Positions 15,423 to 23,542 of a stretch of DNA of 64,000 nt are shown piece after piece (position 1 is the stretch's first letter; each line of letters starts with the position of its first letter). The position numbers and the translations under genes are program-made. The notes under the pieces were generated by a model, which saw only the letters and a list, made by a program, of their open reading frames with translations, did no database searches and had not been told where the DNA came from. This stretch comes from Tissierella sp. MB52-C2 (GTDB lineage Bacteria > Bacillota > Clostridia > Tissierellales > Tissierellaceae), in NCBI RefSeq assembly GCF_030931715.1, contig NZ_CP133261.1:3760643-3824642 (forward strand). The letters run 5' to 3'.

Positions 15423-16445
15423 ATGGACAATTATGGATTTACAGATTACTTTAAAAATCAAATAGAATTAATTAATGAAGATAAAGATGATCTTATACCA
15501 GCGAGAATAACTGAAGTACACAAAGAAATGTATACAATAATCTATGATAATATAGAAAAAAGAGCAAGGCTTAAAGGATCTATATTTTACAATGATAAAC
15601 ATAGCATATATCCAGCTGTAGGTGATTTTGTTTTAGTTAAAGGAAATCCTTATGGAGAAGATATAATTCACTATGTATTAGAGAGAAAAAGTAAATTTTC
15701 TAGATATGATTCCCATTATGAAAAAGAACAGATGGTTGCTGCTAATTTTGACCATGTATTTATAATCTCATCTTTAAACTATGATTTTAATATAAAGCGA
15801 ATTGAGAGGTATCTTGCCATTGCATGGGAAAGTGGAGCAAACCCAGCGATAGTTTTAACTAAGTCAGATTTAGTTGACGATACTGAAGAATATAGTTCAC
15901 AGATAGATAATATTGCCATAGGACTACCAATTTTCTATATTAGTTCAGTTACTGGAGAAGGTATAGATGAATTGAGGAAGTATCTTAAACCAAAGGAAAC
16001 CATAGTATTTCTAGGTTCATCAGGTGTGGGTAAATCTTCTTTAGTAAATGCTCTTGCTGGAAAAGAGATAATGAAGGTTAATGATATTAGAGAAGATGAT
16101 AGTAAAGGTAGACATACTACAACCCATAGACAATTAATTACATTAAGTAATGGGACTATGATAATAGATACACCTGGAATGCGAGAACTTGCACTTTGGA
16201 ATACTCAAGATGGACTAGATACTACATTTTCGGAGATAGAAGAATTAAGTAGATTATGTAAATTTAAAGACTGTAGCCATAATAAGGAGCCAGGCTGTGC
16301 AATTAAATCCGCATTGACAACAGGAGAACTTAGTCATGATAGGTGGGATAACTATATAAAGCTTCAGAAAGAAGCTAAGTTTGCTGCAAAGAAAGAACAA
16401 TTAAATCTTAAAAAGAAGGAAAAATTACTAAGAAAAAGATCATAA
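15411..16445 (+). CDS. rsgA: Ribosome small-subunit-dependent GTPase A, accessory paralogue
   Basis: 344 residues. The order is an N-terminal OB-fold (about 25-90), a circularly permuted GTPase with G4 'VLTKSDLV' ahead of G1 'FLGSSGVGKSSLVNALAG' and G3 'IDTPGMREL', and a C-terminal zinc knuckle 'CKFKDCSHNKEPGC' with a basic tail. RsgA checks 30S maturation and binds the decoding centre. The N-terminal extension ('YGFTDYFKNQIE') and the stand-alone location suggest a second copy, not the housekeeping one usually found beside prkC/stp. The long attenuated leader suggests induction by ribosome stress. Confidence 0.92.
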   Translation: MTNNMDNYGFTDYFKNQIELINEDKDDLIPARITEVHKEMYTIIYDNIEKRARLKGSIFYNDKHSIYPAVGDFVLVKGNPYGEDIIHYVLERKSKFSRYDSHYEKEQMVAANFDHVFIISSLNYDFNIKRIERYLAIAWESGANPAIVLTKSDLVDDTEEYSSQIDNIAIGLPIFYISSVTGEGIDELRKYLKPKETIVFLGSSGVGKSSLVNALAGKEIMKVNDIREDDSKGRHTTTHRQLITLSNGTMIIDTPGMRELALWNTQDGLDTTFSEIEELSRLCKFKDCSHNKEPGCAIKSALTTGELSHDRWDNYIKLQKEAKFAAKKEQLNLKKKEKLLRKRS

Positions 16446-16448
16446 AGT

Positions 16449-16477
16449 AAAACCAGCTATTTTTAGCTGGTTTTATT
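16449..16477. terminator. Terminator between rsgA and the GNAT gene
   Basis: 11-bp stem AAAACCAGCTA/TAGCTGGTTTT (16449-16459 with 16464-16474), T-tracts at both ends. Confidence 0.88.
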
Positions 16478-17123
16478 GATAAATGACTTCATTGACAAGC
16501 TGCCTCTTATATAAATTTAAATGATTTAAATCTAAATACATATAATTTGAATTGGTTTTCATTTCTACAAATCCTAGAGATGAATAGAAATGCTTTAAAT
16601 GTTTAACAGCTATATCTCTTTCTTCCTTACTCATGGACTCCATAGAATCATATTCTAAGTCCTCAGTAATAGGGTCGGGGAAAAGTCCTATATATCTAAC
16701 ATTGTTGTTTACAAATAAGTCTATATTCTTCTCAAAAGTATCTAAAACCTGCCTTCCAACACCACTACCTCTATATTCTGGGTAAATGAAAAAACGGTCT
16801 AGGTGATAAATGTTTTCACATCTCATTTTATAGCATGATGTCTCTTTAATTAAACTATTACAAATGTCAAAAGTTTCTTCATCATATTGATGAAGAAAAG
16901 AAATAATATTATCTAATTGCTTATCATTGTAAAGCTTACATAAGTTGAAAAAATGTCCTTTTAATTCACCTATAGCAGTTTCTCTACCATTTATTACTTC
17001 GAAAATATCTAAAAATACTTCTTTTGTATAAGGGTTATACTCATGAGATAATTTGAGGTTTTCCCTTAGATAAATAGTAAAGTCATAATCAGCATCTGGG
17101 TCTTCACTATCCGTTTCGATAAT
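16473..17123 (-). CDS. GNAT-family N-acetyltransferase with a non-standard start
   Basis: The C-terminal 117 residues from the internal ATG at 16826 hold the acetyl-CoA motif 'FFIYPEYRGSGVGRQVLDTF' and 'HFYSSLGFVEM'. The same frame runs open upstream to a stop at 17139-17141, adding about 100 residues that a GNAT fold needs (for example 'YDFTIYLRENLKLSHEYN'). No ATG, GTG or TTG is in frame there. An AAGGGAG site precedes an ATT codon at 17123-17121, which I take as the likely start (AUU), giving about 217 residues. An ATG at 17151 is out of frame. So either rare AUU initiation or a start-codon or frameshift mutation. Confidence 0.65.
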   Translation of the reverse strand: MIETDSEDPDADYDFTIYLRENLKLSHEYNPYTKEVFLDIFEVINGRETAIGELKGHFFNLCKLYNDKQLDNIISFLHQYDEETFDICNSLIKETSCYKMRCENIYHLDRFFIYPEYRGSGVGRQVLDTFEKNIDLFVNNNVRYIGLFPDPITEDLEYDSMESMSKEERDIAVKHLKHFYSSLGFVEMKTNSNYMYLDLNHLNLYKRQLVNEVIYQ

Positions 17124-17333
17124 CCCAACTCCCTTAATTTATTAATGTCATTTTACATAAAATATAAGATAATTCATATCTCACCGCCCTTAATATTATT
17201 ATACCCAAAATATTATAAAAAGCTAAAATTCTATTTGATTTATTTTAATCCAAATATAATAATTCCATGGAATATAAGTACATTAAGATTTATTTATGAT
17301 ACAATTATATATAAAAATAAATAACCTAAGTAG

Positions 17334-18734
17334 GTGATTAAGCTGACAGAACATTATATTGGAGAAATAGAACTTCAATTAAGGCTCATACTTGGAAATC
17401 TTCATGAAGCAGTATGTGTAATAAATACATCAGGAATTGTTACTTTTTGGAATTTTAGCTCTGAGAAGCTATATAATATAAAAGCTAAGGAAATTGTAGG
17501 TAATCATATTGAAAAATTCTTCAAAGATCCCATACTTTTAAGGGCATTAAAAGAAAAAAAGACATTCCAAAATCTTAAGCATAATCCAAAAGGAGAGACG
17601 GATGTAATCCTATCTGCTATACCTCTTATATATAAGGGAGAATTAATAGGTGCTGTATCTACAGATCGAGATTTAAATGAAATTACAAATTTATATATGG
17701 AATTAGATAGGGAAAAAACAAAGGTAGAGATATTAAAACAGCAAATGAAGGAAATTACTCAAGATAAATACTTCTTTGGCAAAATTATCGGAAAATCTAA
17801 GGCATTAATAGATGCCATGACCATAGCTAAACAAGTGGCTAAGACTGATGCCAGTGTACTTATAACTGGAGAAAGTGGAACAGGTAAAGAAGTATTTTCT
17901 AGGTCGATACATGAAGAAAGTGAAAGAAAAGGAGACTTTATTCCTGTTAATTGTAGTGCAATACCATCTAATCTATTGGAATCAGAATTATTTGGTTATA
18001 TAGAAGGTGCATTTACAGGGGCATATAAAAAGGGGAGACCAGGAAAATTTGAATTGGCTAATGGAGGGACTTTATTTCTAGATGAAATAGGAGATATGCC
18101 ATTACTGATGCAGGCAAAACTTTTAAGAGTTTTACAAGATGGTATTGTATATAGGGTAGGAAGCGGTAAACCTATAAAAGTTGATGTGAGAATAATCGCT
18201 GCCACTAATAAGGATTTACACAAACTGATGGAGAATGGTGAATTCAGAGAAGACTTATACTATAGACTAAATGTAGTGACCATATCTATCCCACCTCTTA
18301 GAGAGCGAAAAGAAGATATTCCAGAGCTTATAAAAGATTTTTTATTGGAGTTTTCAAAGAAAAACAATAAGGAAAATCTATATATAACAGGAGATGCCAT
18401 GAAGGTATTGACAGATTATCCTTGGAAAGGAAATATAAGGGAACTTAAAAATACTATTGAAAGGTTAGTTATTCTATCTCAAGACAATGAAATCGAGACT
18501 AAGGATATTCCAATAGAAATAATCAATAGTACAAATGTAACATCTTTTATAGATTTAGATAGGAAGATTCCCTTTGACTTTAAAGGAGCAGTAGAAGAAT
18601 TTGAAAAGAATATAATTATAAATGCATTGGAAAAAACTAAGGGAAACAAGGTACAGGCAGCAGAATTGCTAAATATAAAAAGATCAACTTTATATTATAA
18701 ATTGAATTTATATGGTTTGACTAAGTATCTCTAA
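17334..18734 (+). CDS. prdR: Sigma-54-dependent activator of the proline reductase operon
   Basis: 466 residues. PAS domain at about 15-115 ('AVCVINTSGIVTFWNF'), AAA+ with Walker A 'GESGTGKE', the sigma-54 loop 'GAFTGA', Walker B 'GTLFLDEIGDMP', and a Fis-type HTH at the C-terminus ('GNKVQAAELLNIKRSTLYYK'). Location immediately before prdC/prdA, and the sigma-54 promoter in between, identify it as PrdR, which senses proline and activates prd genes in related clostridia. The start is uncertain: the GTG at 17334 sits inside the AGGTGA motif, which could itself be the ribosome-binding site for a CTG at 17343. Confidence 0.9.
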   Translation: MIKLTEHYIGEIELQLRLILGNLHEAVCVINTSGIVTFWNFSSEKLYNIKAKEIVGNHIEKFFKDPILLRALKEKKTFQNLKHNPKGETDVILSAIPLIYKGELIGAVSTDRDLNEITNLYMELDREKTKVEILKQQMKEITQDKYFFGKIIGKSKALIDAMTIAKQVAKTDASVLITGESGTGKEVFSRSIHEESERKGDFIPVNCSAIPSNLLESELFGYIEGAFTGAYKKGRPGKFELANGGTLFLDEIGDMPLLMQAKLLRVLQDGIVYRVGSGKPIKVDVRIIAATNKDLHKLMENGEFREDLYYRLNVVTISIPPLRERKEDIPELIKDFLLEFSKKNNKENLYITGDAMKVLTDYPWKGNIRELKNTIERLVILSQDNEIETKDIPIEIINSTNVTSFIDLDRKIPFDFKGAVEEFEKNIIINALEKTKGNKVQAAELLNIKRSTLYYKLNLYGLTKYL

Positions 18735-18749
18735 TATTATATATTGGGG

Positions 18750-18765
18750 TGTCAATAAAATGACA
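18750..18765. promoter_or_regulatory. Candidate PrdR activator site, distal
   Basis: TGTCA-N6-TGACA (spacer ATAAAA), just after the prdR stop codon and about 315 bp upstream of the sigma-54 promoter. A weaker related sequence ending in TTGACA follows at 18770-18786. Confidence 0.5.
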
Positions 18766-18890
18766 TTGGTGTATCAAAAATTGACATTAATTATTCTGTA
18801 ATGATAGATGTAGCAATACCAATGCTTTGAACTATAAATAATATGAATATTAGAACTTAATTAGATTTATCTATAATAAAAAATTAAATA

Positions 18891-18932
18891 TAAGACCTAT
18901 TTATGTCAACAATCTGACATAAATAGGTCTTA
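18891..18932 (+). terminator. Hairpin after prdR containing a second TGTCA-N6-TGACA
   Basis: 18-bp perfect stem (18891-18908 with 18915-18932), 6-nt loop ACAATC. It could terminate prdR transcripts, although the downstream tract AATTAT is a poor T-run. Its apex reproduces the dyad TGTCA-N6-TGACA (18904-18919), so it may equally be the promoter-proximal activator site, about 160 bp before the -24/-12 promoter. Confidence 0.6.
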
Positions 18933-19078
18933 ATTATAAAATCACGGTTATAAATGCTAAAATATTAACAAACAAATAAGGAATTAAACGAAAAAACATA
19001 TAACTGAAACCTTGTAAAATACAGATTTATAGTAATTGTAACAAGTAAATAAGAAAAAGATTATAACTTTCTCTAAAG

Positions 19079-19095
19079 TTGGTCTGATAATTGCA
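19079..19095 (+). promoter_or_regulatory. Sigma-54 promoter of prdC-prdA-prdB-prdF
   Basis: TTGGTCTGATAATTGCA: TGG at -24 and TTGCA at -12 with 10 bases between GG and GC, 44 bp upstream of the prdC start. The rest of the 405-bp prdR-prdC gap holds the two dyads above and AT-rich DNA. Confidence 0.82.
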
Positions 19096-19139
19096 TATAT
19101 AATAAGTGGACAATAATTTGTTAGTAGGAGGATGAAGTT

Positions 19140-20438
19140 ATGGAGTTATATGTAATTCCTTTAAAGCAGCATATAGGTGCTCCTTGTACACCTGTAGTAA
19201 ATATGGGAGATGAAATAAAGAGGGGACAATGTATAGCAGAGCCTAATGGTCTTGGTGCTAAGATACATACAAGTGTGTCTGGAAAAGTTATAAAAATAAC
19301 AGAAGAACATATAGAAATTGAAGCAGAAGATCTAGACAATAAGGATTATATAAAAATAAAGAAATGCAATAGTATAGTAGAAACAGCTTATGAGGCAGGT
19401 ATAGTGGGAGCAGGTGGAGCAGGTTTTCCAACTCATATAAAGTTGCAATCTGAAATTCCAGATGGATATATTATTGCAAATTGCATAGAATGTGAACCAA
19501 TTTTAAACCATAATATAAGACTTTTAGAAGAAAATCCTGAAATAGTGTTAAAAGGCATAAGATATGCCATGGAAGCTACAAAAGCACCAAAGGGATATAT
19601 AGCGATAAAGGCTAAAAATAAAAAAGCTATAGATTCATTGAGAAAAGCTATTGGCGATAAAGATGATGTAGAAGTAAAAGAATTAAGGGATATGTATCCA
19701 ATGGGAGAAGAAAGAGCTATAATCTATGAGATATTTGGTGCTTGGCTAGAGCCTACTCAGCTTCCAATAGAGGCAAAATGTGTAGTGATGAATGGAGAGA
19801 CTTTGGCGAATTTAACAAGGGCTGTTGAAGATTTAAAGCCTGTAATAGATAAGGACATTACCATAGGTGGAAAGCTTAAAAGCGGGAAAGAATCAAATGT
19901 GTTTTTCCAAATGCCTATAGGTACTCCAATAAAGAAACTTATAGAACAATGTGGTGGAATTGATGGAGATTTTGGAGAAGTAATAATTGGAGGTCCATAT
20001 ACAGGAAAGGCTTCTGATCTTGAGAGAGCTGTAGTCACAAAGACATCTGGCGGTGCCATAGTTACCATACCTTTACCAGAATTTGAAGGACCCCTAGGAT
20101 TATTGGTATGTGCCTGTGGTGCAGATGAAACTAGACTTAGAGATATAGCAGGAAAGATGAAGTCTCAAGTAGTAGCAGTTACAAAGTGTAAGAACCTTGT
20201 GGAAATACGAGGTGCAAATAAATGTCTAACGCCAGGACATTGCCCAGGGCAGGTTCAAGGTATAATGGACTTAAAGAAAAATGGTGCAAAAAGAGTTCTA
20301 ATTTCTAATTGCAGTGATTGTACAAATACTGTAATGGCTTGTGCACCTAAAATGGGAGTAGGTGTATATCACCATACAGATCATATATTTAGAACTGTAG
20401 ACCATGAATTATCTAGAAGACTTCCAGTGGAAGAATAA
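19140..20438 (+). CDS. prdC: PrdC, RnfC-like electron-transfer protein of proline reductase
   Basis: 432 residues, ATG 19140 after AGGAGG. The N-terminal sandwich-hybrid segment, 'GIVGAGGAGFPTHIKLQ' near residues 88-104 and the following 'NCIECEPILNHN' resemble RnfC/NuoF-type nucleotide-flavin proteins. The C-terminal part has cysteines suited to metal or redox roles ('CACGADE', 'CKNLVEIRGANKC', 'NCSDCTNTVMAC'). PrdC is thought to feed electrons from NADH to PrdAB. In some relatives PrdC is itself a selenoprotein; no in-frame TGA is visible here, so this form uses cysteine. First gene of the sigma-54 operon. Confidence 0.9.
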   Translation: MELYVIPLKQHIGAPCTPVVNMGDEIKRGQCIAEPNGLGAKIHTSVSGKVIKITEEHIEIEAEDLDNKDYIKIKKCNSIVETAYEAGIVGAGGAGFPTHIKLQSEIPDGYIIANCIECEPILNHNIRLLEENPEIVLKGIRYAMEATKAPKGYIAIKAKNKKAIDSLRKAIGDKDDVEVKELRDMYPMGEERAIIYEIFGAWLEPTQLPIEAKCVVMNGETLANLTRAVEDLKPVIDKDITIGGKLKSGKESNVFFQMPIGTPIKKLIEQCGGIDGDFGEVIIGGPYTGKASDLERAVVTKTSGGAIVTIPLPEFEGPLGLLVCACGADETRLRDIAGKMKSQVVAVTKCKNLVEIRGANKCLTPGHCPGQVQGIMDLKKNGAKRVLISNCSDCTNTVMACAPKMGVGVYHHTDHIFRTVDHELSRRLPVEE

Positions 20439-20458
20439 ATCATTGAAGGAGGATCAAA

Positions 20459-22504
20459 ATGGCAATAAGTGCTGAATTAGCAGAAAAACTAAAGAATGAA
20501 GTTGCTGTAGTATGTTGTAGAGTCGAAGCTGGAACTATAATATCAGCAAGTAATCTTGAGGATCCAGGAATATTTCCTGATCTTGTAGACTCTGGGTTAT
20601 TAACTATACCAGAAACACCAGTAAAGATTGGAGAGGCTATAGGAGCAAAAGTATTAAAAACTATAGATTCACTAACACCATTAACTCCAGAAATACTAGA
20701 GGGAATGAAGACTTTAGAATCAGAAGTTAAAAATATAGAATTGGATAATGGAAATGAAAAGGCAGTATTTAAAAATAATATGAAAGCTGGAGATATAATA
20801 ACAGCAGAGGATCTGGAGAATCCTATGAACTTTGAGAAACTAGAGGATTCATTGCTTATTAAACTTGATGATAAAGTACTTACTAGGGAAGAAGTCATAG
20901 GAAAGAAATTATCTAAAGATACTCCTGCTTTAACTCCAGTAACAAAAGAAGTCCTAGAAGGATTTGATGCCCAAGAATCTACACCGGCTATATCTACTGG
21001 AAATGGCGGAGTAATTAAAATTAAAATTGCAGAGGGTAAGGGTATAGACATTGAGGTTCCAATATTTGGACTATCTACACCTGTAGTAGAGGCTAAAGAA
21101 ACTATAAAGGACATAGTTGTAGAAGAACCTAAGAAAAAACCTGAGAAAATAGTTAGAAAACTAGTTAAAAGACATTTTAATATAACAGAAGTAAAGTTTG
21201 GTGAAGAAACTAAGATTGAAGGAACAACTCTATATATCAGAGAAAATATTGGGGAAGATGCAGTAAAGGTAGATAAATTAGTTAAGAATATTAAAGTTGA
21301 AATAATCACACCTGATAAATACAATACTTATTCTGAAACCATAATGGATATTCAGCCAATAGCTACGAAAGAAGAAGGAGGCAAATTAGGACAAGGTTTT
21401 ACTAGAGTCCTTGATGGAGTAATTATGATGGTAACAGGTACTGATGAAAATGGAGTCCAAATAGGTGAGTTTGGTTCATCAGAAGGAATTCTTGAAGAAA
21501 ATATAATGTGGAATAGACCAGGGGCTCCAGATAAGGGAGATATATTTATTAAGACTGAAGTTACAATAAAGGCTAATACAAACATGGAAAGACCAGGACC
21601 GTTGGCAGCTCATAAAGCTTCAGATTTCATTACTCAAGAAATAAGAGAAGTCCTAAAGACTTTGGATGAATGCTTAGTAGTTAATGAAGAAGAATTTGTT
21701 CAGAAAAGAAGACCAGATAAGAAAAAAGTAGTAATAGTTAAGGAAATCATGGGACAAGGAGCAATGCATGATAATTTAATTCTTCCTGTTGAACCAGTTG
21801 GAATATTAGGAGCTAAGCCTAATGTTGACCTTGGAAATGTTCCAATAGTTTGTTCACCTTTAGAAATACTAGATGGGGCTATTCATGCTCTTACTTGTAT
21901 AGGACCTGCTACAAAGGAATGTTCAAGACATTACTTTAGGGAGCCTCTTGTAATAGAAGCTCTAAGAGATGAGGAAGTGGACTTATGTGGAGTTGTACTA
22001 GTAGGTAGTCCTCAAATCAACTCTGAGAAATTCTATGTATCAGAGAGAGTAGGTATGACGGTAGAGGCCATGGATGCTGATGGTGCAGTAGTTACTACAG
22101 AAGGATTTGGAAACAACCATATCGACTTTGCAAGTCATATTGAGCAAATAGGAATGAGGGGAACTCCAGTAGTTGGAGCATCTTTCTGTGCTGTACAAGG
22201 TGCTTTGGTAGTTGGAAATCAGTATATGACTCATATGATAGACCTTAACAAAACAGAGGCAGGAATTGAAAATGAAATACTTTCCTGTAACACTTTAACT
22301 CATGATGATGCACTTAGAATATTAGCAATGTTAAAATCAGCTATGGCAGGAGAAGAAGTTAAAGCTCCTGAAAGAAAATGGAACAAGGATATAAAAGAGA
22401 ACAATTTACAATTAATAGAGAAGGCGACGAATAAGAAAATAGCAAGACCAGATAATGAAACTTCTTTACCTATGAGTGAGAAGAGAAGAAAGAAATATAG
22501 TTAA
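20459..22504 (+). CDS. prdA: D-proline reductase proprotein PrdA
   Basis: 681 residues, ATG after AAGGAGG. PrdA is made as a proprotein and self-cleaves at an internal cysteine to form a pyruvoyl-carrying C-terminal subunit. The 'HALT-C-IGPATKECSRH' region places the likely cleavage cysteine at residue 480, giving a 202-residue C-terminal fragment (about 23 kDa), the size known for the family. The N-terminal about 185 residues contain two related units ('VVCCRVEAGTIISASNLEDP...LTPLTPEILEGM' and 'VFKNNMKAGDIITAEDLENP...LTPVTKEVLEGF'). It reduces D-proline to 5-aminovalerate together with PrdB. Confidence 0.95.
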   Translation: MAISAELAEKLKNEVAVVCCRVEAGTIISASNLEDPGIFPDLVDSGLLTIPETPVKIGEAIGAKVLKTIDSLTPLTPEILEGMKTLESEVKNIELDNGNEKAVFKNNMKAGDIITAEDLENPMNFEKLEDSLLIKLDDKVLTREEVIGKKLSKDTPALTPVTKEVLEGFDAQESTPAISTGNGGVIKIKIAEGKGIDIEVPIFGLSTPVVEAKETIKDIVVEEPKKKPEKIVRKLVKRHFNITEVKFGEETKIEGTTLYIRENIGEDAVKVDKLVKNIKVEIITPDKYNTYSETIMDIQPIATKEEGGKLGQGFTRVLDGVIMMVTGTDENGVQIGEFGSSEGILEENIMWNRPGAPDKGDIFIKTEVTIKANTNMERPGPLAAHKASDFITQEIREVLKTLDECLVVNEEEFVQKRRPDKKKVVIVKEIMGQGAMHDNLILPVEPVGILGAKPNVDLGNVPIVCSPLEILDGAIHALTCIGPATKECSRHYFREPLVIEALRDEEVDLCGVVLVGSPQINSEKFYVSERVGMTVEAMDADGAVVTTEGFGNNHIDFASHIEQIGMRGTPVVGASFCAVQGALVVGNQYMTHMIDLNKTEAGIENEILSCNTLTHDDALRILAMLKSAMAGEEVKAPERKWNKDIKENNLQLIEKATNKKIARPDNETSLPMSEKRRKKYS

Positions 22505-22523
22505 TATAAAATAAGGTGAAATT

Positions 22524-22769
22524 ATGAAATACACTGATAATGCTAGGTATATGGAAGGAATTATAGTTGAAATAAGCGATGGTGCTGTAAGTATAGATTT
22601 TAAAGGCAGAATGGGATTTTTAAAAATTCCCATGAGAATGTTAATTACAGACTATCCCTTACAAGTAGGTCAAGAAGTGGGTTTGAGTATGAGTTATGTG
22701 GAAGTTTTAAAAGAAGAACCTAATGAAAAATATATAAGTAATTTAAGTAAAAAAGATAAGGAGGTATAA
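22524..22769 (+). CDS. Small conserved proline-reductase-cluster protein
   Basis: 81 residues, ATG after AAGGTGAAATT. No catalytic motif; a predicted beta-rich fold ('YMEGIIVEISDGAVSIDFKG', 'IPMRMLITDYPLQVGQEVGL') reminiscent of small beta-barrel proteins. Similar short proteins sit between prdA and prdB in other proline-fermenting clostridia (I recall the name CBO2463/CBO2479 domain, not verified). The position, 4 bp before prdB, argues for a structural or assembly role in the reductase. Confidence 0.65.
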   Translation: MKYTDNARYMEGIIVEISDGAVSIDFKGRMGFLKIPMRMLITDYPLQVGQEVGLSMSYVEVLKEEPNEKYISNLSKKDKEV

Positions 22770-22772
22770 AGT

Positions 22773-23492
22773 ATGACAGTAATAAAAGGATTACAATCAG
22801 AAATATTTGTACCAATTACACCACCTCCAGTATGGACTCCTGTAACTAAGGAATTAAAGGATATGGTAGTTGCTTTAGTTACAGCAGCTGGTGTTCATGA
22901 AAAGACAGATGAAAGATTTAACTTAGCAGGAGATTTTACTTTTAGAAAAGTTAAAGATACTACTCCATCACAGGAATTAATGGTATCCCATGGTGGATAT
23001 GATAATGGAGATGTAAATAAAGATATTAACTGTATGTTTCCTATAGATAGATTACACGAACTTGCAAAGGATGGAATTATAAAATCAGTAGCTCCAGTAC
23101 ACGTTGGATTCATGGGTGGTGGAGGAAATCAGGAAAAGTTTAAAAATGAGACAGGTCCAGAGATTGCAAAGATACTCAAGGAAGAAGGAGTAGATGCTGT
23201 ACTGTTAACAGCTGGATGAGGTACTTGCCACCGCTCTGCCGTGATTGTGCAGAGAGCGATTGAGGAAGCAGGTATACCAACTATTATAATAGCTGCTCTT
23301 CCTCCAGTAGTAAGACAGAATGGTACTCCAAGGGCAGTTGCACCATTAGTACCAATGGGAGCAAATGCAGGAGCTCCACACGATACAGAGATGCAGTATA
23401 ATATCTGTAAGGAATCTTTACAAAAACTAGTAGAAATAGATTCACCAGGTAAAATAGTTCCACTGCCATATGAATATATTGCAAAGGTTTAG
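22773..23492 (+). CDS. prdB: D-proline reductase subunit PrdB (selenoprotein, Sec149)
   Basis: The frame has a TGA at 23217-23219, but coding continues in the same frame to a TAG at 23490-23492, giving 239 residues of the usual PrdB size. Around the TGA the product reads TAG-U-GTCHRSAVIVQRA, matching the PrdB active-site context in which Sec is found. A SECIS-like hairpin starts 15 nt after the TGA. PrdB supplies the selenol nucleophile that attacks D-proline bound to the PrdA pyruvoyl group. Standard gene callers will split this gene into two at the TGA. Confidence 0.95.
23234..23254 (+). promoter_or_regulatory. SECIS-like element of prdB
   Basis: Stem CTCTGC/GCAGAG (23234-23239 with 23249-23254), 9-nt loop CGTGATTGT, 14 nt after the UGA. 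Placement and G/U-rich loop fit bacterial SelB recognition. Confidence 0.8.
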
Positions 23493-23514
23493 AGGCTTAT
23501 GCCTTTAAACCTTT
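23483..23514 (+). promoter_or_regulatory. Hairpin between prdB and prdF
   Basis: 14-bp stem with one G-U pair (23483-23496 with 23501-23514), loop TTAT, overlapping the prdB stop codon. No T-tract follows, so mRNA stabilisation or partial attenuation of prdF is likelier than full termination. Confidence 0.5.
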
Positions 23515-23542
23515 CTAACCATAATTTCCAGGAGGGAAAAAG

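Noticed and set aside
19140-20438. Possible selenocysteine in PrdC
   Set aside because: Some relatives have a Sec PrdC, but no in-frame TGA exists here; the gene ends in TAA with a complete C-terminus.
20440-21324. 294-codon minus-strand frame opposite prdA
   Set aside because: Ser/Thr/Phe-rich composition typical of antisense reading of a Glu/Lys-rich gene; prdA is certain on the other strand.
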